A stretch of 64,000 nt of DNA from Methanospirillum stamsii (GTDB taxonomy: Archaea; Halobacteriota; Methanomicrobia; Methanomicrobiales; Methanospirillaceae). The translations under genes were made by a program, and so were the position numbers. Shown one piece after another: positions 25,195-35,129 of the stretch (its first letter is position 1; each line of letters begins with the position of its first letter). Location of the stretch: assembly GCF_046244385.1 (NCBI RefSeq), contig NZ_CP176366.1, positions 3,410,001 through 3,474,000 of the forward strand. The letters run 5' to 3'. A model generated the notes under the pieces. That model did not search any database. It was not told where the DNA came from and saw only the letters and a list, made by a program, of their open reading frames with translations.

Positions 25195-28100
25195 TTACTG
25201 AACAGATGCTGCAACTATCGGGGTATCATCAACAGGTTCAGCAGGACCATCTGATGGACTCTTTTTATCTGCTGGAATCACTCCACTGTTTCGAAGTTCA
25301 ATCTGCAAATCTGCTCCAGGCTTAAATGGAATCGACTGAACCCAGGTTCCTGTTTGTGGATCCTTCACTTCAGCAACATACTGGTTTCCACAGGCAGCAT
25401 CATACAGAAGGAACGTTATCAGACTTCCTGTTTCAATCTCTCCCTGTACAGTGAGTTTTCTTCCGTCACCAAATTTACCATCATTACCGACAGATACAGG
25501 GTTTCCATCAATGCCAATTCTTACATTTTTACCTTCAGCGGTAACCATGGATCCGGGTGTGATTGGTTTTCCATCAATCATTACCGTCCCGGTAAAGGTC
25601 ATTGGGACAACCGGAATTGGAGGTGTACCTCCTTCAATCCGGATATCAAGTCTGGTAAGACCTCCTTCAATGTATGGGTATGAATTTGCCCATTCTCCAC
25701 CTGCATCAACGTCCCTGACTTCAGCCATGACTGGTTCTCCGGAACCTACAGGAATTACCCAGAAGGTAAGATCCTGTCCGGCTTTCAGGTCTCCCTGTGC
25801 TACAAGTTTATTCAGCTCATTAAATCCGTAAACTCCAGGTGAAGTAACAGCAAGCGGGTTACCCCGGTGACCTTCAACCACATTCTCACCCTTGACCATT
25901 ATCATGGTCCCTACCGGCATTGCCATTCCATTGGAAGTTACTTCTCCATAGAATTCATGCGGAAGGACCGGCATTGGTGGAATTGGTGCTTCACCATACC
26001 GAAGGTCGAGACGGGTCTTGGCACCTGCTCTGAAAGCGAATGACTTCTGCCATTCATTTCCGCCATAGACATCAAAGCAATCAGCCTGGACAAAGTCCTT
26101 CATACCCGGACCCTTGACCCAGAAGGTAATCAGTTCACCATTCTTGATTTTGCCTTTTACCACCAGTGGATCTGGTGTACCATAACAACCTTCTATCGAA
26201 GTAGTGACCGGGTTTCCAAAGATTCCGGTGTCAATGCCACTTCCCCGTGCTTCTACAATGGTTCCGATAAAGCCTGGACTTCCGTCAATGGTAATATCAC
26301 CAAAGAACTCGGCTGGTTCAAGTGGTGCCTCGGTTGCCTTAATCAGGTTATCCTTACAGATTGCTGCTGAACCAAACTCGTTCGATGCTTCAAGACAGAC
26401 GGTGTAAGATCCCGGAGTTGTGTACCGGTGAACCGGGTTCTGTTCTGATGAAGAGGTTCCATCACCAAAGTCCCATCTCCATGCTGTCGGATTATCAGTA
26501 CTCAGATCAGTAAACTGAACATCCAGTGGAACATAGCCGGTCGTCGGAGAGGCAACAAAGTCTGGTACCGGTGGCTTTCCTGCTGGAAGAACGGTGATAT
26601 AATTATACCTGATTTCACTGGATCTGTCTTCTCCACGGGTAACCGTCAGGAATACAGTGTAGGTCCCTGCTTTCTGGTATACATGCACAGGGTTTCTTTC
26701 AGATGACGTTCCTTCATCACCAAAGTTCCACATCCATGTTTCCGGATTTCCTGCAGAAAGATCAGTAAACTGGACAGTTAATGGTTCTTTTCCGGATGTC
26801 GGTTCACCCATGAATGACGCTTTTAATGGTACCGGCTTTTCAAAGACCCGTATATACTTCTCACGGATCTCAGTAGACATACCAAAGGCATTGACTGCCG
26901 TCAGAGTAACCGTGTATTCACCAGGTGAATTGTAGGTATGCTCAGGGTGCTGCTGTGTTGAAGTGCCACCATCACCAAACTCCCACTGCCAGGAAGTCGG
27001 ACTTCCTGTTGAAAGATCAGTAAAGCTGACTGATAGTGGTGCAGTACCTGATGTTGGATTTCCACGGAACTGTGCATCCGGTGGATAACCTGCCGGAGTA
27101 ACCGTGATGTATTCATTTGCAATCTTGGTATCTGCTCCACCTTCATTGCTGACAGTCAGTTCAACGGTGTAGATACCTTCTGCGGTATACGTATGAACCG
27201 GATTTCTCTCTTCAGAGGTTGTGTTGTCACCAAATTTCCAGTACCATTGTTTTGGGTTATTCTTTGAAAGATCCAAAAATGTTACCGTCAGTGGTACTTT
27301 TCCTTCCCGGGGTGCTCCGTTAAAGTCAGCAATTGGTGGGAGGATGGGCGCTGTTACGACAATATAATTCTGTTCAACAAGGGTATCTGAACCTGCAGAA
27401 TTTGTCACCGTAAGAGAAACCGTGTAACTACCGGCTGATTCATATACATGAACCGGATTCTTCTCGGATGAATTCTTGTTATCTCCAAAGTTCCATTCCC
27501 AACTGGTCGGGTTATTCTCTGATAGGTCAGTAAAGGTAACCATAAGTGGTACTGTGCCACTTCTTGGCTCACCAACAAACTTTGCGACCGGTGTAATTAC
27601 TGATGGCTGTGCATGGATGAATTCTGGTTTTGTTATCTCATCTGATCCTGCACTGTTGCTACAGTTCAGGGTGACCGGATAAGTTCCAGGTACCGTGTAT
27701 GTATGAACCGGGTTTTGTTCAACTGATGTTACATTATCACCAAACTTCCAGGACCATGCTGTTGGATTATTCTGTGATGCATCAGTAAACGTAACGGTCA
27801 GCGGAACCATACCGGAAGTCGGGTTTCCATTAAAGTCTGCTACCGGTGGAATAACCGATGGTTGTGCATGAATAAACTCTGGTTTCTCCTTGGATGAAGT
27901 TCCTGCCCGGTTACTGACTGTCAGGTTAACCGTGTAGACACCTACTTCAGTGTATGTATGAACAGGATTCTGTTCGGCTGACGTGCCACCGTCTCCAAAT
28001 ATCCATGACCAGGTTTCCGGTTCATTGGTTGAAAGATCAGTAAACGTAACGGTCAGCGGTACCATACCGGAAGTCGGATTTCCATTAAAGTCTGCTACCG

Positions 28101-30540
28101 GCGGTTTGATTGGCTCGTAAACGGTAATATAGTCCTTTTTGGTAACAGACTGACTGGACACGATATTCTTTGCAGTCAGAGTAACTGAATATACGCCGGG
28201 GTTCTGATAGACATAGAGCGGGTTCTTTTCAGTAGAGGTTCCACCATCACCAAATTCCCAGGACCAGGATGTCGGGATACCCAGTGATTTATCAGTGAAC
28301 TGAACGGTAAGCGGTGCATCGCCTTCAGTCGGAACTCCGATGAAATCAGGCAATGGAATAATGTCATGCTCTGAAAGGGACACAATGAATGCATCACGGT
28401 CACCGTCACCATAGTTCTGTTGATATGGCCAGACCTTCGGGAAGTTCTTTGACTGAGTGTAACCTGTCAGATAAGCTTCTCCTTCTGACATCACATCAAT
28501 GGCACGACCTTCATCAATGTTCCCACCACCAAGGTATGTTACATAGCCGATCTCCGAGATGTCAGCAGAAAACTTTGCAATCATCACATCAGAACTGCCA
28601 CCCGGCTTGCTCTGGTAGGCCATGGTAACCGGCAGGTCGGTGGAATCGGTCGTCCCGACAACGTAGATATTACCCTGTCCATCACGGGCAGCACCACTTA
28701 TTGAATCAATAAGTGAACCACCAAAGAATGATGACTGGGTAAGTGCTGAACCATCGGCATTCAAAGTAGTGATAAAACCATCCTGAAGTCCCTTAAGTTC
28801 ACCCTGAATTGGATTTACCGTTGGAAGGTCCTTTGATTTTGTTGTACCTACAACAGTCAGGCTTCCGTCAGGGAGGGAAATAACATCACGGGCATCATCT
28901 GTTCCTGATCCACCAAAGTAGGTGGAATACATTGCCGGATATTTCCCTTCCGGATCAAACTTTGTAATAAAGGCATCAAAACCACCACGAAGTTTATCCT
29001 GGTATGGCTTGATAGTCAGGAAATTCGGGGATTCAGTCTGTCCCACAATACAGGCATATCCATTCGTATCAACTGAAACTGCTGAACCTGCATCATATGC
29101 AGATCCTCCAATAAAGTTGGAATAAACGATTGAATTTCCTGTTGAGGTGAACTTGGTGATGAATGCATCAGGAAGACCGCCATATGGTGAAAGCTGGTAC
29201 CGGTTCACTACCGGGAAGTTCCACGAAGCAGTCTGTCCGGTGACAAAAACATTATGGTCTTTATCAATATCGACATCAAAACCAAAGTCATCGTGTACTC
29301 CACCGAAATATGTTGAGAAGACAAGGTCATTTCCGGTAGGATCCAGTTTTGCAACAAAGGCATCATATGACCCTGCATTTTCGCTCCGGTAAGCATTTTT
29401 TACCGGGAAATTTGGCGAGTTTGTTCCACCGGTGATGTAGGCATTTCCTTCATCATCAATGACAAGACCGGTCCCTTCATCAGTTCCTGTTCCACCGATG
29501 TAGGTAATATATACAAGTTCAGTTCCATCCGGATTGACTTTTACAACAAATGCATCCTTTTCTCCGCCACCAAAGTATGGCTGAATACTTCCGGGTGCAG
29601 GACCTCCGGCTCCTTCAGTTGAAATGTTACCAGTACTGAGAGCTTCAACTGCAGGAGGATTATGATTTGAGATCGGGTCCTTGTCGTATTTTTCAAAATA
29701 CTTCAGATGATCTGACCAGGAAGTTCCAATGAAGTACGCATACCCATTCTCATCTACCTTTATAGAATTGCCCTGGTCCCGGCCGTCACCTCCAAAATAG
29801 AGAGAGTACCGAAGAACCGGATCAATTACCAACGGAAGAGAGGGATCAAATTCACCTAAATCAAAGGTAACCGTCGTATTCTCACCAAGCACATAAGAAC
29901 AGGCAACATCAGTTCTGTTCCCGTCAATCTCCTGGTACGCAACCGGTGCTTCATCAATTATCTGCCTTGACGGCGTCTCAATAACCAGATCTCCGGTTGT
30001 TTCATTCAGACTGATTCCAGTATGTCCCTGGTAAACCAGCATGATCTGTGACGGATCTGCTCCGGCATCGAGGAAAAACTCACTCTTCAGAAGTCCTTCC
30101 GTTCCTGACACCGTATAGTCAATTCCTTCATAGACATCCTCATACATGACACCGGACGTAAGCTGTGCTCCGGTCACCCATGCAGAAGGATCAGTTCCAT
30201 GATAGAAGTTGGCTGTTCCGTTAAGCGGATTCAGACCTATGATCTTCTTTTCCGGGTTAGACCCGTTTAAAAGCATGAACACAGAACTGTTTCCCGGGTT
30301 CTGATTAAATTCCATTCCATTCTCAAAGACCGTAATTACCTGGTCTGTGGAACGGGTCTGGTACGATACATCATCTTCAAACTGCCCATTGTTCTGAATA
30401 AAAACAAGGGGCATTGAAGCCAGATTTGCTTGCAGAGCCTTCGTATCCTCGTCCGCAATCTCATCTGCAAATACAAGAGTACCTGAGAATAAGAATATGG
30501 CCAGAATGAGGCACCACACAGTCTTCGCATTCCCCATCAT
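25195..30540 (-). CDS. giant secreted SBBP beta-propeller / PKD repeat surface protein
   Basis: The 1781-residue protein starts with a signal peptide (VWCLILAIFLFSGTLVFA, about residues 8-25). Residues 30-240 resemble the N-terminal domain that precedes SBBP propellers; about 245-730 contain seven SBBP repeats (YFGGDGRDQGNSIKVD, YIGGTGTDEGTGLVID ...). About 735-1420 contain eight PKD domains, each with an FGDG/FGDN core and NPVHTY. Three copies of a C-terminal beta module follow (EFFGDITIDG, EFYGEVTSNG, MTFTGTVMIDG; about 1430-1760). There is no transmembrane or sorting signal at the C-terminus, so it is probably exported and held non-covalently in the envelope or sheath. Adhesion or cell-surface structure is the likely role. 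It is monocistronic, with its own TATA box and terminator. Confidence 0.88.
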   Translation of the reverse strand: MMGNAKTVWCLILAIFLFSGTLVFADEIADEDTKALQANLASMPLVFIQNNGQFEDDVSYQTRSTDQVITVFENGMEFNQNPGNSSVFMLLNGSNPEKKIIGLNPLNGTANFYHGTDPSAWVTGAQLTSGVMYEDVYEGIDYTVSGTEGLLKSEFFLDAGADPSQIMLVYQGHTGISLNETTGDLVIETPSRQIIDEAPVAYQEIDGNRTDVACSYVLGENTTVTFDLGEFDPSLPLVIDPVLRYSLYFGGDGRDQGNSIKVDENGYAYFIGTSWSDHLKYFEKYDKDPISNHNPPAVEALSTGNISTEGAGGPAPGSIQPYFGGGEKDAFVVKVNPDGTELVYITYIGGTGTDEGTGLVIDDEGNAYITGGTNSPNFPVKNAYRSENAGSYDAFVAKLDPTGNDLVFSTYFGGVHDDFGFDVDIDKDHNVFVTGQTASWNFPVVNRYQLSPYGGLPDAFITKFTSTGNSIVYSNFIGGSAYDAGSAVSVDTNGYACIVGQTESPNFLTIKPYQDKLRGGFDAFITKFDPEGKYPAMYSTYFGGSGTDDARDVISLPDGSLTVVGTTKSKDLPTVNPIQGELKGLQDGFITTLNADGSALTQSSFFGGSLIDSISGAARDGQGNIYVVGTTDSTDLPVTMAYQSKPGGSSDVMIAKFSADISEIGYVTYLGGGNIDEGRAIDVMSEGEAYLTGYTQSKNFPKVWPYQQNYGDGDRDAFIVSLSEHDIIPLPDFIGVPTEGDAPLTVQFTDKSLGIPTSWSWEFGDGGTSTEKNPLYVYQNPGVYSVTLTAKNIVSSQSVTKKDYITVYEPIKPPVADFNGNPTSGMVPLTVTFTDLSTNEPETWSWIFGDGGTSAEQNPVHTYTEVGVYTVNLTVSNRAGTSSKEKPEFIHAQPSVIPPVADFNGNPTSGMVPLTVTFTDASQNNPTAWSWKFGDNVTSVEQNPVHTYTVPGTYPVTLNCSNSAGSDEITKPEFIHAQPSVITPVAKFVGEPRSGTVPLMVTFTDLSENNPTSWEWNFGDNKNSSEKNPVHVYESAGSYTVSLTVTNSAGSDTLVEQNYIVVTAPILPPIADFNGAPREGKVPLTVTFLDLSKNNPKQWYWKFGDNTTSEERNPVHTYTAEGIYTVELTVSNEGGADTKIANEYITVTPAGYPPDAQFRGNPTSGTAPLSVSFTDLSTGSPTSWQWEFGDGGTSTQQHPEHTYNSPGEYTVTLTAVNAFGMSTEIREKYIRVFEKPVPLKASFMGEPTSGKEPLTVQFTDLSAGNPETWMWNFGDEGTSSERNPVHVYQKAGTYTVFLTVTRGEDRSSEIRYNYITVLPAGKPPVPDFVASPTTGYVPLDVQFTDLSTDNPTAWRWDFGDGTSSSEQNPVHRYTTPGSYTVCLEASNEFGSAAICKDNLIKATEAPLEPAEFFGDITIDGSPGFIGTIVEARGSGIDTGIFGNPVTTSIEGCYGTPDPLVVKGKIKNGELITFWVKGPGMKDFVQADCFDVYGGNEWQKSFAFRAGAKTRLDLRYGEAPIPPMPVLPHEFYGEVTSNGMAMPVGTMIMVKGENVVEGHRGNPLAVTSPGVYGFNELNKLVAQGDLKAGQDLTFWVIPVGSGEPVMAEVRDVDAGGEWANSYPYIEGGLTRLDIRIEGGTPPIPVVPMTFTGTVMIDGKPITPGSMVTAEGKNVRIGIDGNPVSVGNDGKFGDGRKLTVQGEIETGSLITFLLYDAACGNQYVAEVKDPQTGTWVQSIPFKPGADLQIELRNSGVIPADKKSPSDGPAEPVDDTPIVAASVQ

Positions 30541-30891
30541 ACAAATTACCCGCGGTCGAAATTATCTATACGGATCTATAAATCACAAACGATTAAAAAC
30601 ATATCGAAAGATCTGGTCATTCGGAGAAAAATTCAGTTTGGCTATTTGAGAACCACGCTGGATGTAGGATGATATTTTATTTATGAACAAAATTCGGATT
30701 TTAAAACTTTCAGGAGAAATTCTACCTTTTTTTCAAAATCACCGCGAAATTTACCCCATAATAATTGTACTCGGATTTATTCAACCTTATTTTTCAAAAT
30801 TTTCATTCAAAATATTAGCGCAAAAATGTTACAGCGGCGCAGATCTAACCAATGCATCTATCAATCAGCACCACCAAACAAAACGGCATAC
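30541..30891. other. divergent promoter region between surface protein and RPA-associated operon
   Basis: This 351-bp AT-rich spacer holds a minus-strand TATA box near 30580 for the giant surface protein and a plus-strand candidate AAAATATTA at about 30808-30816 for the operon on the right, which would start transcription near 30840. Frames in it are short and lack domain signals. Confidence 0.45.
30575..30584 (-). promoter_or_regulatory. TATA box for the giant surface protein gene
   Basis: GATTTATAGA on the minus strand lies about 40 bp before the ATG at 30540, giving a predicted leader of 10-15 nt. Confidence 0.5.
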
Positions 30892-31689
30892 GTGACAAAT
30901 AATAATCTCAACATCCATCAATCCCAATCATCAGACATGCTCCCGGTTTATGTGCCCGTCTTTGCATTTGAATTGGATACGATTGACTTTATTTATGATT
31001 CAGGAGCGACTTCCTCCTTTATCACCCCTTCCGGTCTGAAATTTACTCATTTCTGGATGGTCGGAGCCCTTACTTCCTGTAGTTCATCAAAAAAAGGGAC
31101 GATAATCAGAATTGCCGATCCTACCGGAGTTATCACTCTGCATATGAAGTATCAGTCAAACGGAATGAATGTAGATCCTTCAGATTTAGATCCTCCTCTT
31201 TTTCTTTCAATTACCGGATATGGAGAAAAAAATCCTGATCAAAACGAAAAATTGATCAGGTGGACAATTGAGACCTCGCGAATCGTAACCAGGCAGGAAC
31301 GTGATTTGTGGATTCTCTCTGCAGCAGACACACTTACTAAACGGCTTCAGGAGACAAATACTGCAATCCAGACAGGAAACGGGACCAAATCAATACAATC
31401 AGCCCTTTCCCATTATCACGTCCGGCAGGAATATCTGAAAAAAATCGCCGAACTTACGAAAAAGGCCCTTGAAGTGATCAAAGAGCCTGGGCCCGCGGTA
31501 GAACCAGCCGAACTGATTTTATCAATCATTAAGGAATATTCCGGACCAAAAGGGATCAATACTGATGATATTTACCGGTACACCAGGAAGGCCGGACTTT
31601 CTGATGAACAGGTCAAAGAAACAATCCATTCACTGGTTGCCGAGGATGAAGTATATCAGCCCTCACCAGGATATATTAAACTTCTCTGA
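30892..31689 (+). CDS. RPA-associated protein (COG3390 family)
   Basis: The 265-residue protein matches the archaeal RPA-associated family: an N-terminal OB-fold-like domain (VPVFAFELDTIDFIYDSG, then THFWMVGALTSC, IADPTGVITLHM) and a C-terminal winged-helix region (GINTDDIYRYTRKAGLSDEQV). In haloarchaea these proteins are encoded with a single-strand DNA-binding RPA subunit and a COG1407 phosphoesterase; here the phosphoesterase follows by 6 bp but no RPA gene is present in the window. Start choice is uncertain: GTG 30892 keeps a typical N-terminal extension, ATG 30937 is possible, and ATG 30826 lies too close to the presumed TATA box. No clear ribosome-binding site precedes any of them. Confidence 0.75.
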   Translation: MTNNNLNIHQSQSSDMLPVYVPVFAFELDTIDFIYDSGATSSFITPSGLKFTHFWMVGALTSCSSSKKGTIIRIADPTGVITLHMKYQSNGMNVDPSDLDPPLFLSITGYGEKNPDQNEKLIRWTIETSRIVTRQERDLWILSAADTLTKRLQETNTAIQTGNGTKSIQSALSHYHVRQEYLKKIAELTKKALEVIKEPGPAVEPAELILSIIKEYSGPKGINTDDIYRYTRKAGLSDEQVKETIHSLVAEDEVYQPSPGYIKLL

Positions 31690-31695
31690 ATTTGA

Positions 31696-32451
31696 ATGAA
31701 CATTGATTTTTTTCCTTCAGGGCCGGCTGTGCAGATAGAGGAAGAAAAACGCATTCTTTTCATTGCAGATATCCATATGGGGATTGAATATGAACTCCAA
31801 AAGCATGGGTTTTTTATCCGGACCAGAGGACAGGACCGGATTACCCGCATTTGTGATCTGGTAAAAGAAGCAGATCCTGATATTCTGGTTATCCTTGGTG
31901 ATGTAAAACACCGGATCCCGGGAACCTCATACCAGGAATTTTATGAACTGGGGAACCTTTTTTCAGCTCTTCGGAAGATAATTCCATTTTATGTCACTCC
32001 AGGAAACCATGATCCGGGTATAGAAGAATTTTTAAAACCGGAAGAAATGAGAAAGAAAGAAGGATCAATCATCGATCAGGTAGGAATTCTCCATGGTCAT
32101 ACTATACCGGATGAAGAGCTTCAGGGAAAACTCATTCTCTGTGGACATCATCACCCGACAGTTACACTTCGGGACCAGGTAGGAGTTGCTCTTCGTTCCC
32201 CCTGTTTCATTCTCGGGGAGGTTGATTCTCATATCTTTCCAGAAGAAATGGATAGTGAAACAACAACACTCCTGATGATTCCGTCATGTAACGAAATGAC
32301 CGGGTATGGAATTGAGAAAACATTTCATTCCCCGTTTTCTCCGCTCTCACGGTCACTCATTATTGAAACCGCCGAAGTTCTGCTCCCTGACGGAACGTAC
32401 GCCGGAAGTCTTCACTCTCATCTCCACTATGACGAAACAGCAACAACTTGA
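31696..32451 (+). CDS. COG1407-type metallophosphoesterase
   Basis: The 251-residue calcineurin-like phosphoesterase has all metal-ligand motifs: ADIHMG (about residues 23-28), GDVKH (about 71-75), GNHD (about 104-107), LHGHTIP (about 133) and CGHHHP (about 151-156). COG1407 members are predicted nucleases or phosphatases linked by gene order to RPA-associated proteins and Lhr helicases, suggesting a role in DNA repair. It is the middle gene of a three-gene operon: 6 bp after the RPA-associated gene and overlapping the helicase start by 23 nt. Biochemical substrate is unknown. Confidence 0.9.
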   Translation: MNIDFFPSGPAVQIEEEKRILFIADIHMGIEYELQKHGFFIRTRGQDRITRICDLVKEADPDILVILGDVKHRIPGTSYQEFYELGNLFSALRKIIPFYVTPGNHDPGIEEFLKPEEMRKKEGSIIDQVGILHGHTIPDEELQGKLILCGHHHPTVTLRDQVGVALRSPCFILGEVDSHIFPEEMDSETTTLLMIPSCNEMTGYGIEKTFHSPFSPLSRSLIIETAEVLLPDGTYAGSLHSHLHYDETATT

Positions 32452-35125
32452 CAGTAGAATTATTGATGTTATCCGGGACCGGGGATTTTCAGAACTCTCA
32501 TTAGTTCAGGAACAGGCAATCCCGAAGATCCTGAATGGGGATCATCTCCTTCTCATTGCTCCGACTGGAACAGGAAAAACTGAGAGTGCCATGATCCCGG
32601 TCTTAAGCGGGATGCTTAAAGGAACCGGAAGCGGGTTTACCACACTATATATTACGCCACTTCGCGCCTTAAACAGAGATATTCTCCGTCGTATGGAATG
32701 GTGGTGCCAGAATCTGGGTCTTACCAGCGGCGTCAGACATGGCGATACATCACAGGCTGAACGAAGAAAACAGGTGCTCCACCCACCAGATCTCCTTATT
32801 ACGACCCCGGAAACAGTGCAGGCACTTTTCATGGGGAAAAGGCTCAGGGAACATCTCCGGGGTATCAGATATGTCATTGTTGATGAAATCCATGACCTGG
32901 CAGGAACAAAACGGGGAACTCAGCTGGTCATTGCTCTTGAAAGATTATGCAGATATGCAGGAGAATTTCAGCGGATAGGTCTTTCTGCAACCGTTGGAAA
33001 TCCCAAAGAGGTTTCAGAATTTCTCACTGGTGAGAGACCCTGCTCTATTGTTGAAGTTCCGGTTGCAAAAACTTTGGACATTCATGTAGAGATTACTGGA
33101 GAACGTTTCGAAAGCCAGGTATCAGCAATTCGTAAGCATATAAAAAAGGACAATTCAACCCTGATATTTGTAAATACCAGATCTACCGCTGAATCTCTCG
33201 GCCATGCCCTGATTAAAGATGGGAACGTGGATGTTCACCATGGTTCTCTCTCGCGGGATATCCGGATAGAAGCGGAAGACCGGTTTAAACAAGGTGATAT
33301 TAAAACACTTATTTGCACTTCCTCGATGGAACTGGGAATAGATATTGGTCATGTCGAACATGTCATCCAGTTTGGATCCCCCAGGGAAGTCAGCAGACTG
33401 GTGCAGAGAGTCGGGCGGGCCGGGCACCAAATAGGAAAAGTATCCATCGGAACCATAATCACCAGTGGGTTTGATGACCTGTGTGAATCACTGGTAATTG
33501 CGGGGCGGGCACGGCAGGGGGCCGTAGAAAATGTTATTCCATCGTACCAGGCCGGAGATGTTATTGGAAACCAGATAGCAGCAATTGCAGTAGAATATGG
33601 GGAAATTTCTATTGATGATATTTTTTCCATCATATCCCATTCATCCATCGGGATAAAAGAACAAGACACACTTGAAAGAATCATCTCCCAACTGACTGAA
33701 CACTATCTTATCCGCCGGGATGGAAACAAGATAATTACTACCAGCCGGGCAAGAAGATACCTTTCCGGAAATCTTTCGATGATTCCGGATGAACGAAAAT
33801 TTCCGGTTTACGATATTGTCACCCGGAGAACCGTGGGTACCCTAGATGAGTCTTTTATCATCACCTCCCTTCATACCGGTGCCGTATTTATCGCCCGAGG
33901 TCAGCTCTGGCGGGTTCTTGACCTTGAAGAAGGAAAAGTAACTGTCGAACCTGCCAGGAATACCGAGGGAGAATTGCCATCCTGGGAAGGTGAGCAGATC
34001 CCGGTCCCATTCGAGATTGCACAGGAAGTTGGAAGACTTCGCCGGACCAGAACATTTAAAGATTATACGACAGACAAAGCAGCAATTGCATTTGCAAACG
34101 GTTTTCTGGACCTGGTATGTAAAAACCACGGCATAATCCCGACAGACCATCTCATAACCCTGGAACCATCAGATGAAGGAGTTGTCCTGAACAATTGTGC
34201 AGGGCACCAGACAAACGAAGCTCTCGGGAGAGTGATATCAATTCTTCTTTCTGCAAGATTTGGAACAACCATCGGCCTTGAACTTGATGCATACCGCATT
34301 CTTTTCCGGGTCCCCCGGGAGATCTCTGTGAGAGATGTAAGAGAAACATTGCTTGGACTGCAGCCTGAACACATCAGAGGAATTCTTGAACTTGCACTAA
34401 AACGAACATCTCTCTTTCGATGGAAACTGGTCCAGATTGCAAAAAAATTTGGAGCAATAGACCCTGATGCAGATTACGAGCGGCTTAGTCTGCATCGCCT
34501 CTCTGACCTCCTTGCCCATCCCCAGATTCAGGAAGAGACATACCGGGAATTATTCAGCAGATACATGGATGTTTCACATGCAATTGAGATTATCAGGGCA
34601 ATTAAAAATGATGAAACTGAAGTAACAATCGCCCCGGTCAGTATGATCGGAGCTGCTGCTCTTTTTTCCTCATCACGGGATCAGATCCCACCGCCAACAG
34701 CAGACCAGGCAGTGATATCTGCATTGAAACACCGGCTTGACAAACAGGAAGTACTTCTTGTGTGTATGAACTGCAGAAAATGGAAGACTAAAACGGTTGT
34801 TTCAAGAGTGCCTGACCAACCGGTCTGTGGAAATTGTGGAGCACGACTCATTGCAGCACTAAAACCCTACGAAACAGAACTATACTCAGCAGCGAATAAA
34901 AAAACAAAGAATCCGGAAGAAAAAGCCCTAGAGCAGAAGCTTTTCCGGAATGCAAACATGGTCCTTTCCAGTGGAAAAAAAGCCATACTTATCCTTTCTG
35001 CAAAAGGCGTAGGTCCGGAGACTGCATCCCGTATTCTTGCCACATATACAGACGGAGATGCACTGATGCGGGAAATTTTAAAAGCAGAACGAAATTTTGT
35101 AAAAACACACCGGTTCTGGCAATAA
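32429..35125 (+). CDS. Lhr-like superfamily 2 DNA helicase
   Basis: The 898-residue protein has Walker A APTGTGKTES (about residues 43-52), DEIH box VIVDEIHDLAGTK (about 150), motif III SATVGNP (about 187), and RecA2 motifs with QRVGRAGHQIG (about 328), followed by the Lhr winged-helix/core region. A zinc ribbon (CMNCRK ... CGNCGAR, about 772-810) and a C-terminal HhH-like segment GVGPETASRILATY (about 860) follow. Lhr helicases unwind DNA and RNA-DNA hybrids in repair. I chose ATG 32429, which overlaps the phosphoesterase by 23 nt; the longer frame starting at 32306 is a shadow of that gene. The stop lies 4 bp from the convergent TBP gene. Confidence 0.92.
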   Translation: MTKQQQLDSRIIDVIRDRGFSELSLVQEQAIPKILNGDHLLLIAPTGTGKTESAMIPVLSGMLKGTGSGFTTLYITPLRALNRDILRRMEWWCQNLGLTSGVRHGDTSQAERRKQVLHPPDLLITTPETVQALFMGKRLREHLRGIRYVIVDEIHDLAGTKRGTQLVIALERLCRYAGEFQRIGLSATVGNPKEVSEFLTGERPCSIVEVPVAKTLDIHVEITGERFESQVSAIRKHIKKDNSTLIFVNTRSTAESLGHALIKDGNVDVHHGSLSRDIRIEAEDRFKQGDIKTLICTSSMELGIDIGHVEHVIQFGSPREVSRLVQRVGRAGHQIGKVSIGTIITSGFDDLCESLVIAGRARQGAVENVIPSYQAGDVIGNQIAAIAVEYGEISIDDIFSIISHSSIGIKEQDTLERIISQLTEHYLIRRDGNKIITTSRARRYLSGNLSMIPDERKFPVYDIVTRRTVGTLDESFIITSLHTGAVFIARGQLWRVLDLEEGKVTVEPARNTEGELPSWEGEQIPVPFEIAQEVGRLRRTRTFKDYTTDKAAIAFANGFLDLVCKNHGIIPTDHLITLEPSDEGVVLNNCAGHQTNEALGRVISILLSARFGTTIGLELDAYRILFRVPREISVRDVRETLLGLQPEHIRGILELALKRTSLFRWKLVQIAKKFGAIDPDADYERLSLHRLSDLLAHPQIQEETYRELFSRYMDVSHAIEIIRAIKNDETEVTIAPVSMIGAAALFSSSRDQIPPPTADQAVISALKHRLDKQEVLLVCMNCRKWKTKTVVSRVPDQPVCGNCGARLIAALKPYETELYSAANKKTKNPEEKALEQKLFRNANMVLSSGKKAILILSAKGVGPETASRILATYTDGDALMREILKAERNFVKTHRFWQ

Positions 35126-35129
35126 AAAG

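Noticed and set aside
30826..30891. Longest-frame start for the RPA-associated protein at ATG 30826
   Set aside because: It lies about 15 bp from the presumed TATA box, within the expected untranscribed region, and adds basic residues not typical of the family.
32306..32428. N-terminal extension of the Lhr helicase
   Set aside because: This part is the other reading frame of the phosphoesterase gene; helicase similarity begins at 32429.
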